A stretch of 64,000 bases of DNA from Bartonella clarridgeiae ATCC 51734 (GCF_000518185.1 NZ_JADC01000011.1:124001-188000); one strand, 5' to 3'; shown: positions 38,878 through 49,358, counted from the stretch's first letter. Notes: generated by a model from the sequence alone, not told the origin. Numbers and translations are program-made.

Positions 38878-40119
38878 ATGACAAACTCTTTTATAAAAAA
38901 AATACTCTCTTTTAATACATCTAAAGAAAAAAAAATTAAAAAAGAGCAGATTCTTATGTCTCATGAAATCGATGAGGAAAAACAAAATGAAGATAAAAGT
39001 GAAAATATAAAAAGCAAATACTCTTCCAAAGATGTAAAAGAGGAAAAACGAGAGCAAAAGAAAATACAAGAGACAACATTCATTGAATCTAGCGAAAAAG
39101 TTTCTTCTCCCGAAGAATCTTCTCGTAAAGTGATCGTTACTGATACGATTATAGAAAAAAATAAAGAACCTTTATCCACTTCAACTGTTGAACAAAAAAA
39201 AGCAGCATGGTTTGAACGCCTTAAAAAAGGATTATCTCTTTCTTCACAGCAATTAAGTGATTCAATTGGTTCGCTTTTTGCCAAAAAAAAACTCGATGAA
39301 AACACACTACAAGAATTAGAAGATATCCTCATTCAAGCAGACTTTGGTATAGAAACAACCACACGTATTATTGATATCTTAGCTACTGGTCGTTATGAAA
39401 AAAATTTGTCTCCAAAAGACATTTATACTATTGTGACTAACGAAATTAAAAAGGTGCTCGAACCAATTGCTTTTCCATTGGAAATTGATCTTAATCATAA
39501 ACCCCATGTTATCTTACTCGTCGGTGTAAATGGAACTGGAAAAACCACAACTATTGGAAAATTAGCTGCTAAACTAACTGCAGGAGGTTTAAAAATCATG
39601 CTTGTTGCTGGAGATACGTTTCGCGCCGCAGCTATTGAGCAATTACACATTTGGGGTGAACGTACAAAAGCTCCTGTTATTTCAAGCAAACTTGCTGCAG
39701 ATCCTGCAAGCTTAGTTTTTGATGCTTATAAAAAAGCTAAAAAAGAAGGCAGTGATGTTTTAATTATTGACACAGCAGGACGTTTACAGAATAAAATTGA
39801 ATTAATGGATGAATTAGCAAAAATTATTCGTGTTTTGGGTAAACATAATCCTCAAGCTCCTCATACAGTTCTTCAAACACTTGACGCAACGACTGGGCAA
39901 AATGCACTCAACCAAGTGAATATTTTCCGTGATATTGCTGGTGTAAATGGTTTAGTTATGACAAAACTTGATGGTACTGCGCGTGGGGGAATTCTTGTTG
40001 CCATTGCATCTAAACATAAACTCCCTGTTCATTTTATTGGTATAGGCGAAAATGTTGAAGATCTTGAACCTTTTTCTGCCTCTGATTTTGCTGAAGCTAT
40101 TATAGGAAAATACGCATGA
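38878..40119 (+). CDS. ftsY: Signal recognition particle receptor FtsY
   Basis: The membrane-targeting GTPase that receives SRP-ribosome complexes. Residues 1-105 are a very charged K/E/S-rich A domain, longer than in some relatives. The NG domain follows: LLVGVNGTGKTTTIGKLAAK (G1), GDTFRAAAIEQL, DTAGRLQNK (G3) and TKLDGTARGG (G4), with G-I-G-E-N-V-E-D-L at the end. 413 residues. It starts 14 bases after mtaB and overlaps ispZ by four bases (ATGA). Confidence 0.96.
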   Translation: MTNSFIKKILSFNTSKEKKIKKEQILMSHEIDEEKQNEDKSENIKSKYSSKDVKEEKREQKKIQETTFIESSEKVSSPEESSRKVIVTDTIIEKNKEPLSTSTVEQKKAAWFERLKKGLSLSSQQLSDSIGSLFAKKKLDENTLQELEDILIQADFGIETTTRIIDILATGRYEKNLSPKDIYTIVTNEIKKVLEPIAFPLEIDLNHKPHVILLVGVNGTGKTTTIGKLAAKLTAGGLKIMLVAGDTFRAAAIEQLHIWGERTKAPVISSKLAADPASLVFDAYKKAKKEGSDVLIIDTAGRLQNKIELMDELAKIIRVLGKHNPQAPHTVLQTLDATTGQNALNQVNIFRDIAGVNGLVMTKLDGTARGGILVAIASKHKLPVHFIGIGENVEDLEPFSASDFAEAIIGKYA

Positions 40120-40790
40120 AATTTTCTCTTTTTGAACCTAATTCATATAATGACCCTTGTTTGAAAAACAACAATAACAATCAAAAAACACCTTCTTTGC
40201 CAATTCTTAAATTTCTTTTAGAAATGGGACCATTAATTGTTTTTTTCCTTGCTAATTATAAAGGTGAGTGGTTGATAAATAATATTGAGCTTTTTAAAGG
40301 TTTTGATAAACCTATCTTTCCTGCAACTGCTCTTTTTATGATAGCAATCATTATTGCCCTAACCTTATCTTGGTTTCTTGCACGTGTAATTCCTATAATT
40401 CCACTTATTTCAGGAATATTCATCCTTTTTTTTGGTTTTTTAACTCTTTGGCTTCACGATGATACTTTTATTAAAATGAAGCCTACGATCATTAATGGTT
40501 TATTTTCTTTTATTTTATTTGGTGGCTTATTTTTTAAAAAGCCACTTTTGCGTTATGTTTTTGACTCCGGTCTGAAAATTGACGACTGTGGATGGAATAA
40601 ACTCACTTATCGTTGGGCATATTTTTTTGTTTTTCTCGCTGTTCTAAACGAAATCATTTGGCGTAATTTCAACGACAATTTTTGGACTAATTTTAAAGTA
40701 TTTGGCGTTATGCCTATAACATTTCTATTTATGTTGACACAAATGCCTCTTATCATAAAACATTCAAAAAATTTAACAAAAGAAGATTAA
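40116..40790 (+). CDS. ispZ: Inner membrane-spanning protein YciB / septation protein IspZ
   Basis: The 224-residue protein has five or six hydrophobic helices and the YciB signatures LEMGPLIVFFLANYKGEW near residue 28-45, L-T-Y-R-W-A-Y-F-F and NEIIWRNFNDNFWTNFKVFG. E. coli YciB is involved in envelope integrity and septation; intracellular pathogens lacking it show division defects. An unusual run of asparagines (KNNNNNQK) lies in the N-terminal cytoplasmic part. Its ATG overlaps the ftsY stop. Confidence 0.92.
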   Translation: MKFSLFEPNSYNDPCLKNNNNNQKTPSLPILKFLLEMGPLIVFFLANYKGEWLINNIELFKGFDKPIFPATALFMIAIIIALTLSWFLARVIPIIPLISGIFILFFGFLTLWLHDDTFIKMKPTIINGLFSFILFGGLFFKKPLLRYVFDSGLKIDDCGWNKLTYRWAYFFVFLAVLNEIIWRNFNDNFWTNFKVFGVMPITFLFMLTQMPLIIKHSKNLTKED

Positions 40791-40864
40791 TAATCCTGTT
40801 TTACATCGCGAATTTATCACTATGAATTGCTTCATAAATTTAACATATAATGTTGAGAAAAGAG

Positions 40865-41626
40865 ATGTTAATTGAACAATTTATCTGTCGAAAAGACAAT
40901 TTTGGTACTCTTATTCATGATAAAAAAAGCGGTTATACGGCTGCTATTGATGCGCCTGAAGGAAAATCAATTCACAATATGTTAAAACAGCATAACTGGA
41001 CACTTCAATTTATTTTTGTCACTCATCATCATCATGATCATGTAGAAGCACTGGCAGAATTAAAAAAAGTCTATAATGCTACGATTATTGGACCAGAAGC
41101 AGAAAGCAAAAAAATTGCTCTTCTTGATTATACACTGCAACCTGATGAAAATTTCTGTTTTGGTACACACACTCTTGCTGCCCTTTCAACACCTGGTCAT
41201 ACATTAGGAGCATTATCTTATTATTTTCCTCAAGCTAATTTACTATTTGCTGGAGATACACTTTTTTCACTCGGTTGTGGGCGCCTTTTTGAAGGGACAC
41301 CTTTACAAATGTTAACTTCTTTAAAAAAACTCCGTCAACTTCCTGATGAAACGATCCTTTATTGCGGACATGAATATACTAAAACAAATGCTCTTTTCGC
41401 ATTGACTATTGACCCACAAAATAGAAAGCTTCATCAAAGAGTAGAAGAGGTTTTTTTGTTACGAGCACAAAATGCTATGACCTTACCAACAACTTTAGGA
41501 CAAGAAAAAGACATAAATCCATTTCTTCGTTGGGATGATACTATTTTACGAAAAAATCTCGCAATGGAAAATGCAACAGATGAAGAAGTCTTTGCTGAAA
41601 TCCGTAAAAGAAAAGATCATTTTTAA
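40865..41626 (+). CDS. gloB: Hydroxyacylglutathione hydrolase (glyoxalase II)
   Basis: A metallo-beta-lactamase-fold thioesterase that hydrolyses S-D-lactoylglutathione, step two of methylglyoxal removal. I start at ATG 40865 (MLIEQFICRKDNF), which fits homologues and has GAGA six bases upstream; an in-frame ATG five codons earlier adds only MLRKE. The 253-residue product has the metal motif THHHHDH, STPGHTLGA, FAGDTLFSLGCGRLFEG and YCGHEYT, and the C-terminal HAGH domain ending in an N-P-F-L-R-W block. It is convergent with parB. Confidence 0.94.
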   Translation: MLIEQFICRKDNFGTLIHDKKSGYTAAIDAPEGKSIHNMLKQHNWTLQFIFVTHHHHDHVEALAELKKVYNATIIGPEAESKKIALLDYTLQPDENFCFGTHTLAALSTPGHTLGALSYYFPQANLLFAGDTLFSLGCGRLFEGTPLQMLTSLKKLRQLPDETILYCGHEYTKTNALFALTIDPQNRKLHQRVEEVFLLRAQNAMTLPTTLGQEKDINPFLRWDDTILRKNLAMENATDEEVFAEIRKRKDHF

Positions 41627-41706
41627 CTCTATTTAATTACCCTTTCTCAAAATAGAACAATTTGAAATTTAGTTTTAAATATACCAACTGGACTTATATT
41701 TTTAGA

Positions 41707-42615
41707 TTAGCTTTGCAAACGTCGACAAATATCATCTAATTGCTCTAATGAGGAGTAATGAATCTTCAAATCACCACCTTTTTTACCATGTCGAATGATG
41801 ACTTTCATTCCAATCACATCAGTAAGCAATTTCTCTAAGGATTGTGTTTCTATATCTTTTCTTACTGGAATTTGTTTTTTTATCTTATAATTTCCATATT
41901 TATGTGCGATCATTTCTGTTTGGCGTACAGAAAGCCCTTCACGAATAATCTTTTCAGCTAATTCTTGTGGATTTTCAACTGTAATAAGGCACCGTGCGTG
42001 ACCAGCTGAAATTTGACCAGCTGTCAAAAATTGTTGCACTTTTTGTGGTAGCTTTAACAAGCGGAGAGTATTTGTAACATGACTACGACTTTTTCCAATA
42101 ATTTCTGCTAAATCTGCCTGAGTATATCCATGTTCATTTAACAAAAGCTCATATCCTATTCCTTCTTCAATAGGATTGAGATCAGTTCGTTGAACATTTT
42201 CGATAATTGCTAATTCCAAAGCAGTTTTATCATCTACATCGCGAATAATAACGGGCAATTGACTTAAATTAGCTCGTTGTGCAGCTCGCCATCTCCGTTC
42301 ACCAGCAATCAATTGAAACTGGTTAGGATGAGTACGAGAAGGTCTAACGATGATGGGTTGAACAATACCATGTTGACGAATTGATTGCACTAAGTCATCA
42401 AGTTCCGAATCGGTAAACTGGCGTCTTGGATTATTTGGATTACGGGAAATAAATTCAATAGGAACAAACCTTTCAGAGGCTATAGGAGCGACACTCGGCT
42501 TCGATGTGAATTTATCAAAACTTGCTGAATATGCAGGATTTCCGTTTAAGTTGATATCCCCAATCAATGCTGCTAACCCGCGTCCCAGTCTTTTTTTTGA
42601 TTGATCATCACTCAT
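41707..42615 (-). CDS. parB: Chromosome partitioning protein ParB
   Basis: A 302-residue CTP-dependent parS-binding clamp. It begins with KKRLGRGLAALIG, the ParA-contact motif, then the ParB/Srx domain with FVPIEFISRNPNNPRR and the CTP-site block AGERRWRA, and a helix-turn-helix TQADLAEIIGKSRSHVTNTL (residues about 155-175). The C-terminal dimer domain ends in a leucine-rich helix. It follows parA by 44 bases. Two candidate parS sites lie within 4.5 kb upstream. Confidence 0.96.
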   Translation of the reverse strand: MSDDQSKKRLGRGLAALIGDINLNGNPAYSASFDKFTSKPSVAPIASERFVPIEFISRNPNNPRRQFTDSELDDLVQSIRQHGIVQPIIVRPSRTHPNQFQLIAGERRWRAAQRANLSQLPVIIRDVDDKTALELAIIENVQRTDLNPIEEGIGYELLLNEHGYTQADLAEIIGKSRSHVTNTLRLLKLPQKVQQFLTAGQISAGHARCLITVENPQELAEKIIREGLSVRQTEMIAHKYGNYKIKKQIPVRKDIETQSLEKLLTDVIGMKVIIRHGKKGGDLKIHYSSLEQLDDICRRLQS

Positions 42616-42659
42616 AATTTTTCTCTTTAAATTTTGTACAATTATTTTTCTTATACTTT

Positions 42660-43457
42660 CTAAGCTGCAGCTTGCGCTTGCTTTTCACGTTGAATAACTT
42701 CCGACGCCAACCGCAGATAGGCTTGGCTACCAGCACATTTGAGATCATAAAGCAATACTGGTTTGCCAAAAGAAGGAGCTTCAGATACACGTACATTACG
42801 TGGAATAACAGTACGATAAACTTTTTCTCCCATAAAAGAGCGGACATCTTCAACAACTTGATTTGAAAGATTATTCCGTCCATCATACATTGTTAAAACA
42901 ATACCCTGAATTTCTAAAGATGTGTTTAAAATAGACCGTACTTGTTTCACAGTTTCAAGTAATTGGCTTAAACCTTCAAGAGCTAAAAATTCACATTGCA
43001 TTGGAACTAAAACAGAATTTGCTGCTCCCATAGCATTTAATGTCAAAAGATTAAGAGAAGGAGGGCAATCAATTAAAATATAATTAAATTTTTTGGCTAT
43101 TTTGGAATCATAACAAAGAGCCTTACGCAATCGTTGAATACGATCTTGTGAAGAAGCAATTTCCATTTCAATGCCTAATAAATCAAGTGTAGACGGAACA
43201 ATATGTAGATTAGGCACAGCAGTTCTCAAAGCGGCTTCTGCAACTGAGATTCCAGAAACCAAAACATCATAAGATGACAAAGGACGACTATTACGATCGA
43301 TTCCCAATCCTGTACTTGCATTTCCTTGTGGATCAATATCCATAATAAGAATATTTTCACCAATAGCAGCCAAAGCTGTTGCAAGATTTATCGTCGTCGT
43401 TGTTTTACCTACCCCACCTTTTTGGTTTGCAATAGCGATAATTCGTGTTTCGCTCAT
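42660..43457 (-). CDS. parA: Chromosome partitioning ATPase ParA
   Basis: The 265-residue Walker-type ATPase drives origin segregation with ParB. It has the deviant Walker A KGGVGKTTTTINLAT (residues 13-27), D-I-D-P-Q-G-N-A-S-T-G-L and YILIDCPPSLNLLTLNAM. No N-terminal DNA-binding extension is present, as expected of chromosomal ParA. Its start overlaps rsmG by four bases (ATGA). Confidence 0.97.
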   Translation of the reverse strand: MSETRIIAIANQKGGVGKTTTTINLATALAAIGENILIMDIDPQGNASTGLGIDRNSRPLSSYDVLVSGISVAEAALRTAVPNLHIVPSTLDLLGIEMEIASSQDRIQRLRKALCYDSKIAKKFNYILIDCPPSLNLLTLNAMGAANSVLVPMQCEFLALEGLSQLLETVKQVRSILNTSLEIQGIVLTMYDGRNNLSNQVVEDVRSFMGEKVYRTVIPRNVRVSEAPSFGKPVLLYDLKCAGSQAYLRLASEVIQREKQAQAAA

Positions 43458-44113
43458 TTTGCTTTACCCTTTTCACATGATCGAACATGAGAAATTTCTA
43501 AGATAACAGAATTTTCATCAATTTTACTTTCATGTTTTAGCAGATCAAAGTGCCAATTGGCAGTAGAATTTTTTATTTCTTTAACGTAATCCCGACCTTT
43601 TTGTATAAGAGCAATTGTTTTTTGTGTTAACCAAGGTGACATAAGCTGTAAAAGAGTATCTAATGAAGCTAAACCTCTTGCGGTCAGAATATCCGGTGCT
43701 TTTATTTTTTTGTAAACATCTTCGACTCTACAATGATGAACTGTTGCTGGAAGGTTAAGTTGTGCAATAACATTTCGTAAAAAAGCTACTTTTTTTCCAT
43801 TACTTTCAACTAAATCAATATGCCCCCCTTTTTTTTCTTTGAGAAAAATAGCAATAACAATCGCGGGAAAGCCTCCTCCTGATCCAAGATCACACCAATG
43901 TAGAGATTGACTTTTTAAAGGATAAATTTGTGCAGAATCTAAAATATGACGTGTCCATAAAACTGGTATTGTTGCAGCAGATATCAAATTAACATGTTTA
44001 TTCCATTGTATTACTAGAGATTCAAATTGTATTAAAAGTTTCATCGTTTCACGTGAAACAGAGGGTATTATTTCTAAAGTATACTGATATTTTTTTTCTA
44101 TAGAAATAACCAT
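43454..44113 (-). CDS. rsmG: 16S rRNA (guanine527-N7)-methyltransferase RsmG
   Basis: The 219-residue SAM enzyme (formerly GidB) has WCDLGSGGGFPAIVIAIF as the cofactor site, then DLVESNGKKVAFLRNVIA and TARGLASLDTLL. Loss of this enzyme gives low-level streptomycin resistance in many bacteria. Its N-terminal codons for V-S-R-E-T are spelled by a parS site, a widespread feature of rsmG genes. It shares one base with the mnmG stop (TAATG). Confidence 0.95.
   Translation of the reverse strand: MVISIEKKYQYTLEIIPSVSRETMKLLIQFESLVIQWNKHVNLISAATIPVLWTRHILDSAQIYPLKSQSLHWCDLGSGGGFPAIVIAIFLKEKKGGHIDLVESNGKKVAFLRNVIAQLNLPATVHHCRVEDVYKKIKAPDILTARGLASLDTLLQLMSPWLTQKTIALIQKGRDYVKEIKNSTANWHFDLLKHESKIDENSVILEISHVRSCEKGKAK
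44045..44060. promoter_or_regulatory. parS: parS site 1 (inside rsmG)
   Basis: CGTTTCACGTGAAACA matches the consensus TGTTTCACGTGAAACA at 15 of 16 positions, with the inner 14 bases a perfect palindrome. It is 0.6 kb upstream of parA and codes for the V-S-R-E-T residues of RsmG. It is the expected loading site for ParB. Confidence 0.93.
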
Positions 44114-45981
44114 TAAGCTAATTTTGCTTTTTTATGTCTTTGACGTTGAATATATGTAAGAATTAGTGATAATGCTGCTGGTGTCATACCATCAATTTTC
44201 TTTGCATCAGCAATTGACCGCGGCGATATTTGTTGAAATTTTGCTTTTAACTCATTTGAAAGGCCAGAAATTTCTTGAAAATTCAGAGAAGAAGGAATTT
44301 CTAAACGCTCATCTCGTTGAAGAGCCATAATATCTTGTGCTTGTCTTTCTAAATAGACTGCATACTGTGCTTCAATTTCTAAAGCTTCAACTGTTTTAGA
44401 ATCAATTGAATGTAATTGTGGCCAAAAATGTGCAAGACGCGCCACACTCATATGAGGACGTGCTAAAAGATCATAAGCAGAACGTCTAATTCCATCATTA
44501 TTAATTTGCAACCCATGAACAGATGCCTCGTTAGGGGTTAAAAAAAGTTTTTGACACATTAAACGTGCTTGATCAAGACGCTGTTGTTTTTGTTGATAAC
44601 AAACCCAACGGGTCTGGCTAATAATTCCCCATTGTTTTGCCAAAGGTGTTAAGCGAGCATCAGCATTATCAGCTCGAAGTGATAAACGAAATTCAGCCCG
44701 TGATGTAAACATTCGATACGGTTCACGAACTCCGCGTGAAATTAAATCATCTATCATAACACCAATATAGGCTGTAGAACGACTTAAAATAATTTCTTCC
44801 AACCCACCAACTTGACGTGCAGCATTTAACCCAGCTAAAAGACCTTGAGCTGCAGCCTCTTCATATCCTGTTGTACCATTGATCTGTCCTGCTAAAAATA
44901 AACCCGGTAAAAATCGTAATTCTAAATTTCTGGAAAGTTGTCTAGGATCAACAAAGTCATATTCAATTGCATAGCCAGGTTGTAAAATTTCGACATTTTC
45001 TAGTCCTTCAATTGTTCTCAAAAAAGAGATTTGTATATCTTCAGGAAGAGATGTGGAAATACCATTTGGATAAATCGTATCATTATCTAATCCTTCAGGC
45101 TCTAGAAAAATTTGATGCCCATCACGATCACCAAATTTGATAATTTTATCTTCAATTGAAGGACAATATCGTGGTCCTAATCCTTCAATAACTCCAGAAT
45201 ATAACGCTGATTTATGAATATTTTCACGAATAATTTGATGCGTTTTTTTATTTGTTCGTGTTATTGCACATTCAATTTGAGGTTGCTCGATTTTTTCTGT
45301 CAGTAAAGAAAATGGAACAGGGTCTTCATCAGCCTGTTGTTTAAGAAGTTTATTCCAAGAAATAGTTTTTTTGCTAAAGCGAGCAGGTGTTCCTGTTTTT
45401 AATCTTCCGAGATTTATACCATAATTTTTCAAGCGTTCAGCAAGTTGTATGCTTGATTGTTCACCCATACGACCAGCAGACCATGTTTTATTACCAATAT
45501 GGATAAGTCCACGCAAAAATGTACCTGTTGTTAAAACAACTGCATTGGAATAAATATTTCCTTGTTTTTTTAAAAAGGCACCTGAAACACGACCATCTTT
45601 AATAATTAGATCAATAACTTCATCTTCAATAAGAATCAAATTATCCTGTTTCTGTAAAAGTTGTTGAATTTTATTTTTATATAACTGTCTATCAACTTGT
45701 GTACGTGGACCTCTTACTGCTGGTCCCTTCCGTCTATTAAGAAGTCTAAACTGAATTCCAGCAGCATCTGCTGCTTGTCCCATTAAACCATCTAAAGCAT
45801 CTATTTCACGAACCAAATGCCCTTTTCCAAGTCCACCAATAGCGGGATTACATGACATCGTTCCAAGTTTTGATATCTGATATGTAACAAGTGCTGTTTG
45901 TGCTCCAATACGCGCCGAAGCTGAAGCTGCTTCACAACCAGCATGTCCACCTCCTATAACAATGACATCATATGATTGCAT
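44113..45981 (-). CDS. mnmG: tRNA uridine-5-carboxymethylaminomethyl modification enzyme MnmG
   Basis: With MnmE it makes cmnm5U34 in tRNAs reading codons ending in A or G. The 622-residue FAD protein (GidA) starts with [20 protein letters not shown], has [20 protein letters not shown] and the [20 protein letters not shown] segment with the catalytic cysteine, plus the C-terminal MnmE-binding helical domain. It is followed without gap by rsmG and preceded 120 bases upstream by mnmE. Confidence 0.97.
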   Translation of the reverse strand: MQSYDVIVIGGGHAGCEAASASARIGAQTALVTYQISKLGTMSCNPAIGGLGKGHLVREIDALDGLMGQAADAAGIQFRLLNRRKGPAVRGPRTQVDRQLYKNKIQQLLQKQDNLILIEDEVIDLIIKDGRVSGAFLKKQGNIYSNAVVLTTGTFLRGLIHIGNKTWSAGRMGEQSSIQLAERLKNYGINLGRLKTGTPARFSKKTISWNKLLKQQADEDPVPFSLLTEKIEQPQIECAITRTNKKTHQIIRENIHKSALYSGVIEGLGPRYCPSIEDKIIKFGDRDGHQIFLEPEGLDNDTIYPNGISTSLPEDIQISFLRTIEGLENVEILQPGYAIEYDFVDPRQLSRNLELRFLPGLFLAGQINGTTGYEEAAAQGLLAGLNAARQVGGLEEIILSRSTAYIGVMIDDLISRGVREPYRMFTSRAEFRLSLRADNADARLTPLAKQWGIISQTRWVCYQQKQQRLDQARLMCQKLFLTPNEASVHGLQINNDGIRRSAYDLLARPHMSVARLAHFWPQLHSIDSKTVEALEIEAQYAVYLERQAQDIMALQRDERLEIPSSLNFQEISGLSNELKAKFQQISPRSIADAKKIDGMTPAALSLILTYIQRQRHKKAKLA

Positions 45982-46086
45982 TTAATTTATTCCATAAAGA
46001 ATTGACTTTAAATTTACATGAAAAAGAACGTATAAAATACATGATCTTATCAATCTGTCTATCAAATAATTATAGATAAATCGAAA

Positions 46087-46102
46087 TGTTTCACGTGAAT
46101 CA
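46087..46102. promoter_or_regulatory. parS: parS-like site 2 (mnmE-mnmG gap)
   Basis: TGTTTCACGTGAATCA differs from the consensus TGTTTCACGTGAAACA at one base (position 14). It starts right after the mnmE stop codon (46103-46105 on the minus strand) in the 121-base gap before mnmG. It is non-coding, so its conservation cannot be due to protein sequence. Confidence 0.85.
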
Positions 46103-47410
46103 TTATTTACCAACACAAAATCGTGAAAAAATAATATCAAGTAAATCTTCAACGTCAATATCACCTGTAATTCGTCCAAGTGCATGACTCGCACGACGAA
46201 GATGTTCTGCACGTAGACTTAAATCAAGAGAAGTAGAATTTATCGATGTATTAATTTCTTCTGCAGTTTTTTTCAATAATTGAAGTTGCCTTTTTCTTGC
46301 TGGAACAGCATTTCCAATTTCAGTAACGCGGCGTGAACAGAATAATTCAATCTCTTTTATAAAATAATCAAAATTTAAACCACTTAATGTCGAAAATTGT
46401 ATTGGCCAACGTATTTTATCCCCTTCACAAAGATCGAGTTTATTACCTACATGCCAAATTTCAGCTGAAGTTTTTGGTAAATTAACCTCTTGAGGATTAT
46501 TCATATCATAAACAGAAATAACTAAATCAGCTTCCATAATGTGTTGTTTTGCGGTTTCTATCCCCAATAGTTCAATCTTATTTTTTGTCTTTCTTAAACC
46601 AGCAGTATCTGTAAAAAAAACAAGTAAACCACCAAATACTAATCTAACTTCTAAAGCATCACGTGTTGTTCCTTCCTCTTCTGATACAATAGCAACAGAT
46701 CTTCCGGAAAGACGATTAATAATACTTGATTTTCCAGAATTTGGAGCACCTGCTATAACAATTCTAATTCCATCACGTAAAATACTTGCACGCTCTCCTG
46801 CAGAAATATGTTCACATAGTGAATGGTAAAGTTTCTCTATGTCTTGCCAAATTTTATCAGATACTGAATCAGGAATATCATTTTCATCAGAAAAATCAAG
46901 CTCTGCTTCTATTAGAGCACGTGCTGTCATGAGTTTGTGGCGCCAATCACGATAAAGTTTTGTTAAAGTACCACTCGTTCCCATAATTGCTAAACGCCGC
47001 TGACTTTCCGTCTCTGCTTGAATTAAATCAGCAAGGCTTTCTGCTTGAATTAAATCTAATTTACCTTCAATAAATGCTCGACGCGAAAACTCTCCTGCTT
47101 CTGCAAGGCGACATTCTTCAAATGTAGTCAACTCATCAAGAAAACGATTAACAACAGCCTTGCTTCCATGTAAGTGAAATTCTGCACAGTCCTCTCCTGT
47201 AAAACTATGAGGTGCAGGAAAAAAAACAGTTAGGGCAGAATCTAAAAAGCTTCCATCGCGAGCAATAAGATCGCCATAATGCATCAATCGCGCTTTAGGT
47301 AAACAACCACAAAGTGTTTTTACAACATTCTTAACATGAGGACCAGAAAGTCGAACAATTGCAACCCCTGAAGGCAACAATCCACTTGAAACAGCAAAGA
47401 TTGTATCCAC
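46103..47410 (-). CDS. mnmE: tRNA modification GTPase MnmE
   Basis: The 435-residue potassium-activated GTPase pairs with MnmG. It has the folate-binding N-terminal domain (TIFAVSSGLLPSGVAIVRLS), the G domain with GAPNSGKSSIINRLSG, EEEGTTRD, FTDTAGLRKTKN, and the C-terminal formyl-binding F-C-V-G-K. All key motifs are intact. A parS-like site directly follows its stop. Confidence 0.97.
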   Translation of the reverse strand: MDTIFAVSSGLLPSGVAIVRLSGPHVKNVVKTLCGCLPKARLMHYGDLIARDGSFLDSALTVFFPAPHSFTGEDCAEFHLHGSKAVVNRFLDELTTFEECRLAEAGEFSRRAFIEGKLDLIQAESLADLIQAETESQRRLAIMGTSGTLTKLYRDWRHKLMTARALIEAELDFSDENDIPDSVSDKIWQDIEKLYHSLCEHISAGERASILRDGIRIVIAGAPNSGKSSIINRLSGRSVAIVSEEEGTTRDALEVRLVFGGLLVFFTDTAGLRKTKNKIELLGIETAKQHIMEADLVISVYDMNNPQEVNLPKTSAEIWHVGNKLDLCEGDKIRWPIQFSTLSGLNFDYFIKEIELFCSRRVTEIGNAVPARKRQLQLLKKTAEEINTSINSTSLDLSLRAEHLRRASHALGRITGDIDVEDLLDIIFSRFCVGK

Positions 47411-47439
47411 AGGATTAATCCTAACTCAAAACAAAAAGC

Positions 47440-48705
47440 CTATGTATTCATTGAATCAAAAAATTCACTATTATTTTTTGTTTGTTTTAATTTATCAATT
47501 AAAAATTCAATCGCATCTGTTACACTCATAGGTGCTAGTATACGACGAAGAACAAAAATCTTATGTAAGTCCTGACGGGCTACTAAAAGATCTTCTTTAC
47601 GTGTTCCTGATTTCAAAATATCCATAGCTGGGAAAGTGCGCTTATCAGCAACTTTACGATCAAGAACAATTTCTGAATTACCAGTTCCCTTAAACTCTTC
47701 AAAAATAACCTCATCCATACGGCTTCCTGTATCAATTAAAGCTGTCGCTATAATAGTTAGAGATCCTCCTTCTTCAATATTACGAGCTGCACCGAAAAAG
47801 CGTTTAGGGCGTTGTAAAGCATTTGCATCAACACCACCTGTTAAAACTTTTCCTGACGAAGGAACAACAGTATTATATGCACGTCCAAGACGTGTAATTG
47901 AATCAAGAAGAATAACAACATCACGTCCATATTCAACTAATCTTTTAGCTTTCTCAATAACCATTTCAGCTACTTGTACATGACGTATTGCTGGTTCATC
48001 AAAAGTAGAAGAAACAACTTCTCCTTTCACAGAACGTTGCATATCAGTAACTTCCTCTGGACGCTCATCTATTAACAAAACAATAAGATAACATTCAGGG
48101 TGATTCGTCGTAATAGAATGGGCAATATTTTGTAATAGAACTGTTTTTCCTGTTCGTGGAGGTGCCACAATCAATCCTCTTTGACCTTTTCCTAGTGGAG
48201 ATATTAAATCGATCACCCGCGATGACATATCTTTGTCTGTAGGATCTTGTACTTCCATTTGAAAACGTTCATTTGAATAAAGAGGGGTAAGATTATCAAA
48301 ATGAATTTTGTAACGAATTTTTTCAGGATCTTCAAAATTAATTGTGTTAACTTTGAGAAGAGCAAAATAACGCTCTCCTTCTTTTGGACCTCGTATAGGA
48401 CCCTCAACAGTGTCCCCTGTTTTTAATGAAGAACTTTGTATTTGTGTTGGTGAAATATAGATATCATCTGGTCCTGGAAGATAGTTAGCATCAGCAGATC
48501 GTAGAAATCCGAATCCATCTTGTAAAACCTCAACAACACCTTCCCCTATGATTTCTACATTTTGCAAGGTGAGTTTTTTTAAAATAGCGAACATTAACTC
48601 TTGTTTACGCATTAACGAAGCATTTTCGACTTCTAATGTTTCAGCAAAAGAGACGAGTTCAACTGGATTTTTACTTTTAAGTTCTTGTAATTTCATTTCC
48701 TGCAT
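47440..48705 (-). CDS. rho: Transcription termination factor Rho
   Basis: A 421-residue hexameric RNA helicase. The N-terminal RNA-binding domain has the cold-shock-like [24 protein letters not shown] motif (shown broken). Walker A is [21 protein letters not shown]-loop and R-loop segments ([36 protein letters not shown]) are complete. It is first of the minus-strand group reading away from the candidate origin. In most relatives heme genes separate rho from the origin; here nothing does. Confidence 0.97.
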   Translation of the reverse strand: MQEMKLQELKSKNPVELVSFAETLEVENASLMRKQELMFAILKKLTLQNVEIIGEGVVEVLQDGFGFLRSADANYLPGPDDIYISPTQIQSSSLKTGDTVEGPIRGPKEGERYFALLKVNTINFEDPEKIRYKIHFDNLTPLYSNERFQMEVQDPTDKDMSSRVIDLISPLGKGQRGLIVAPPRTGKTVLLQNIAHSITTNHPECYLIVLLIDERPEEVTDMQRSVKGEVVSSTFDEPAIRHVQVAEMVIEKAKRLVEYGRDVVILLDSITRLGRAYNTVVPSSGKVLTGGVDANALQRPKRFFGAARNIEEGGSLTIIATALIDTGSRMDEVIFEEFKGTGNSEIVLDRKVADKRTFPAMDILKSGTRKEDLLVARQDLHKIFVLRRILAPMSVTDAIEFLIDKLKQTKNNSEFFDSMNT

Positions 48706-49358
48706 AAAATATGCTCTTTTAATCAGTGGGGAGAATTGTTTCTAGAAAATTTTAAGGAAAAGAATATTCCTTTAAATAAAGTTATACACTTAACTCTTTT
48801 AAACTGCAAGCATTGCTCTTAATAATTCGCTTCTATATGTATCGACTAATCATAAACATTAAAGAAATAATAACAGACTTATCCTGTTTTAAGATATCTC
48901 TGTTGAAATATTTTAGAAACTATGTCATTTCCCTCTTAATAAAAATGAACATGAAATTCTATATTTATAATGCTTATCTAAATTTATTTTCACTCTAATA
49001 ATACATAGAAGCATTTATATGTCATTTATAAAAATATTACCGTTTTTGTGGTAGTATTTTTTTGTTTTATTATGTTTTATATATAAAAAATAAATTTAAA
49101 ATTTAATAATTCTTCTTATTTAAGTCTGTGTTTAACGTGAATTATTATTTATCCTCAATTTTATCAACAAAGAAAAAGAAAAAATAATAATAATAAATAA
49201 ACTTTTAATAATATTATCCTCGTTTTTTTCCATAAGAAAAATTTATTTACTACTCCTTTTGAACTTGTGCATAATAATAAAAATTTCACTTTAAATTTTA
49301 ATTTTTTTTAGAATTTTAGAGTTTTATATACATTAATTAACAAGGAGTTAAATTTTCT
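48706..49358. other. oriC: Candidate chromosomal replication origin (oriC)
   Basis: A 653-base gap between the divergent rho and ppsR genes. Position: in Caulobacter and relatives oriC lies between hemE and the ppsR-maf-aroE-coaE-dnaQ series, and that series begins here at 49359. Sequence: DnaA-like 9-mers occur at 48782-48790 (TTATACACT), 48889-48897 (TTATCCTGT), 49149-49157 (TTATCCTCA), 49161-49169 (TTATCAACA) and 49214-49222 (TTATCCTCG), none exact to TTATCCACA. A very AT-rich block at 49040-49300 could be the unwinding region. TTAA-N7-TTAA at 49337-49351, a CtrA-type pattern, overlaps the ppsR ribosome site. ParABS is nearby. Confidence 0.7.

Noticed and set aside
49337-49351. TTAA-N7-TTAA as a proven CtrA site
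   Set aside because: The motif is frequent by chance in this AT-rich DNA and here contains the AAGGAG ribosome site; kept only as a remark in the oriC entry.
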